5,015 nt of DNA from JARRRL01 sp037380725 (lineage in GTDB: Bacteria; Pseudomonadota; Gammaproteobacteria; Pseudomonadales; JANQJO01), in the NCBI GenBank assembly GCA_037380725.1, contig JARRRL010000187.1, positions 1 through 5,015 of the forward strand, given 5' to 3'. This document shows, one piece after another, positions 4,021 through 5,015 of this stretch (the first letter of the stretch is position 1; every line of letters starts with the position of its first letter). A model generated the notes under the pieces. That model saw nothing but the letters and a program-made list of their open reading frames with translations, was not told the origin of the DNA and ran no database searches. Made by a program: the position numbers and the translations under genes.

Positions 4021-4953
4021 TTACGACATAAGCCTCGAACCCGATTTAACGCTTTCGGCTCTCACCTCCGGTGAGGCTGCCACCATCGTCTTGCTCGAGG
4101 GCAGGATCGCCGATTCCTGGCGCTCTTGCAACTCTTGTAATCGTCGTATCTGCACTTGCAAGCGTTCCAAAGATAACTGCGTTGATGTCAACTCATCCAT
4201 TAGGTGACTCAAGGTGTTTTGTGGTGCCAATTGTCGCAGTTTTTCCTCTTGAGCAAGATTCAGATTATTCACCACCACCGCAATGAATAAGTTCACCACC
4301 ACAAAGGTACCCAGCACCACAAAACTGACAAAATAAATCCAACACCATGGTTTATCCACCATGGCCGCATACATGATATCCGTCCAATCTTCGAGGGTGA
4401 CAATCCGAAATAAGGTCAGCATCGAAATGTGTAGAGAATTCCAATGAATGGGATCCGTTTGCGCAAAAAGCTGATGACCGGCAACCCCGTATACAAAAAA
4501 TACCAACACCAGCAACAAGGAAATGTGCCCCATGCTGGGCAAAGTACGCACCAAGGTTTCCACAATGAGCCGTAAATCTGGAAAAACAGACACCACGCGC
4601 AGCACACGCAGCAAGCGCACTAATCGCGTTAAGGTGACCATCTCCGAAGAATCCGTCGGCAACAGAGACAGCGCCACCACACAAAAATCAAAACAATTCC
4701 ACGGATCACGAAAAAAATGAGGGAATTTTCTCCCTAACGCCGTCCATTTCAGAAGAATTTCAACGATAAACACAAACAGAATAAAGCGATTTAAAACCAG
4801 GAACAACTGTCCATATTCATGCAACCAAAACTCATAGGTTTCCATCGCGATTACCCCGGCGTTCAGGAGAATAACCGCCACAACTAAAGCCTCAAAACGC
4901 CGACTCGACACAACACGACACGATACATTCTGAATACATTTAAAAAGATTCAT
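4021..4953 (-). CDS. Voltage-gated cation channel, single-domain six-TM (BacNav/BacCav-like)
   Basis: This 310-aa inner-membrane protein has the one-domain, homotetrameric plan of bacterial voltage-gated channels. S1 is about 20-38 (with N31) and S2 about 50-70 (with E65). S3 is about 83-98, starting WNCFDF with D89. S4 is about 109-124, with four arginines at three-residue spacing (R110, R113, R116, R119), so voltage sensing is expected. S5 is about 140-163, the pore helix and filter 177-195, and S6 about 205-230 (VVVNLFIAVVVNNL). The filter reads TLEDWTD (186-192), against TLESWAS in the sodium-selective NaChBac. The extra acidic residues suggest calcium permeability, an inference. Residues about 246-281 form the cytoplasmic coiled coil usual in this family. 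The ATG at 4953 is chosen because GGCGGG lies just upstream; ATG 4959 and GTG 4977 are in frame and possible. Confidence 0.9.
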   Translation of the reverse strand: MNLFKCIQNVSCRVVSSRRFEALVVAVILLNAGVIAMETYEFWLHEYGQLFLVLNRFILFVFIVEILLKWTALGRKFPHFFRDPWNCFDFCVVALSLLPTDSSEMVTLTRLVRLLRVLRVVSVFPDLRLIVETLVRTLPSMGHISLLLVLVFFVYGVAGHQLFAQTDPIHWNSLHISMLTLFRIVTLEDWTDIMYAAMVDKPWCWIYFVSFVVLGTFVVVNLFIAVVVNNLNLAQEEKLRQLAPQNTLSHLMDELTSTQLSLERLQVQIRRLQELQERQESAILPSSKTMVAASPEVRAESVKSGSRLMS

Positions 4954-5015
4954 CCACATCCCGCCTACCCAGGTCACACGATCAATGATGCGGTGCCTGC
5001 ACTCTGATATACGCG
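4954..5015. other. Upstream edge of the channel gene, cut by the window
   Basis: Only 62 bp remain before the window ends. They include the purine-rich GGTAGGCGGG preceding the chosen start (about 4960-4969). No complete promoter can be recognised. GTGC-AG-GCAC on the minus strand near 4994-5003 is a short imperfect dyad of unclear meaning. Confidence 0.3.

Noticed and set aside
4352..4720. Open frames overlapping the channel gene on both strands
   Set aside because: They are shadows of a clear, fully conserved channel coding sequence and have no family features.

Overview
The window looks like a chromosomal segment of a Gammaproteobacterium. This rests on a SlyD-type FKBP, a YaiI/YqxD (UPF0178) protein, a DECR2-like short-chain dehydrogenase and a bacterial six-TM voltage-gated channel, plus IS6-family DNA. 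Base composition is intermediate and intergenic DNA is fairly AT-rich. A host-associated or Legionellales-like lineage is possible, but the sequence alone does not prove it.

Left part (1-1640), mobile and decaying DNA. The window opens inside an IS6-family transposase whose C-terminus and right inverted repeat end at 276. An 889-bp insert (277-1165) follows. It carries one unrecognised gene (420-1016, 198 aa, Ser-rich centre and coiled-coil C-terminus) with its own Shine-Dalgarno, a phased TATAG/TATAC array upstream and a near-perfect intrinsic terminator. The insert is closed by a second, inverted IS6 right end (from 1166). The two IS ends are identical over exactly 96 bp and then diverge abruptly. 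The second IS end is fused at about 1304 to the decayed C-terminal half of a short-chain dehydrogenase. That remnant has its catalytic Lys replaced by Gln, a 12-bp tandem repeat in the substrate loop and an early stop.

Right part (1651-5015), ordinary chromosomal genes, all on the minus strand. In transcription order they are: a voltage-gated cation channel with an unusually acidic TLEDWTD filter (4021-4953), a dienoyl-CoA-reductase-like SDR (3038-3862), a YaiI/UPF0178 protein (2210-2668) and a SlyD-like peptidyl-prolyl isomerase (1651-2121). The gaps are 158, 369 and 88 bp. The genes have no obvious shared pathway and are probably not one tight operon. The channel-SDR gap holds two families of roughly 21-22-bp phased repeats, and the SDR-yaiI gap holds a scatter of AAACAGCA octamers.

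The points most worth a second look are the IS6-bounded single-gene cassette with its patterned promoter region, the acidic channel filter, and the phased repeat array in front of the SDR gene. No CRISPR array, rRNA, tRNA or complete defence system was seen.
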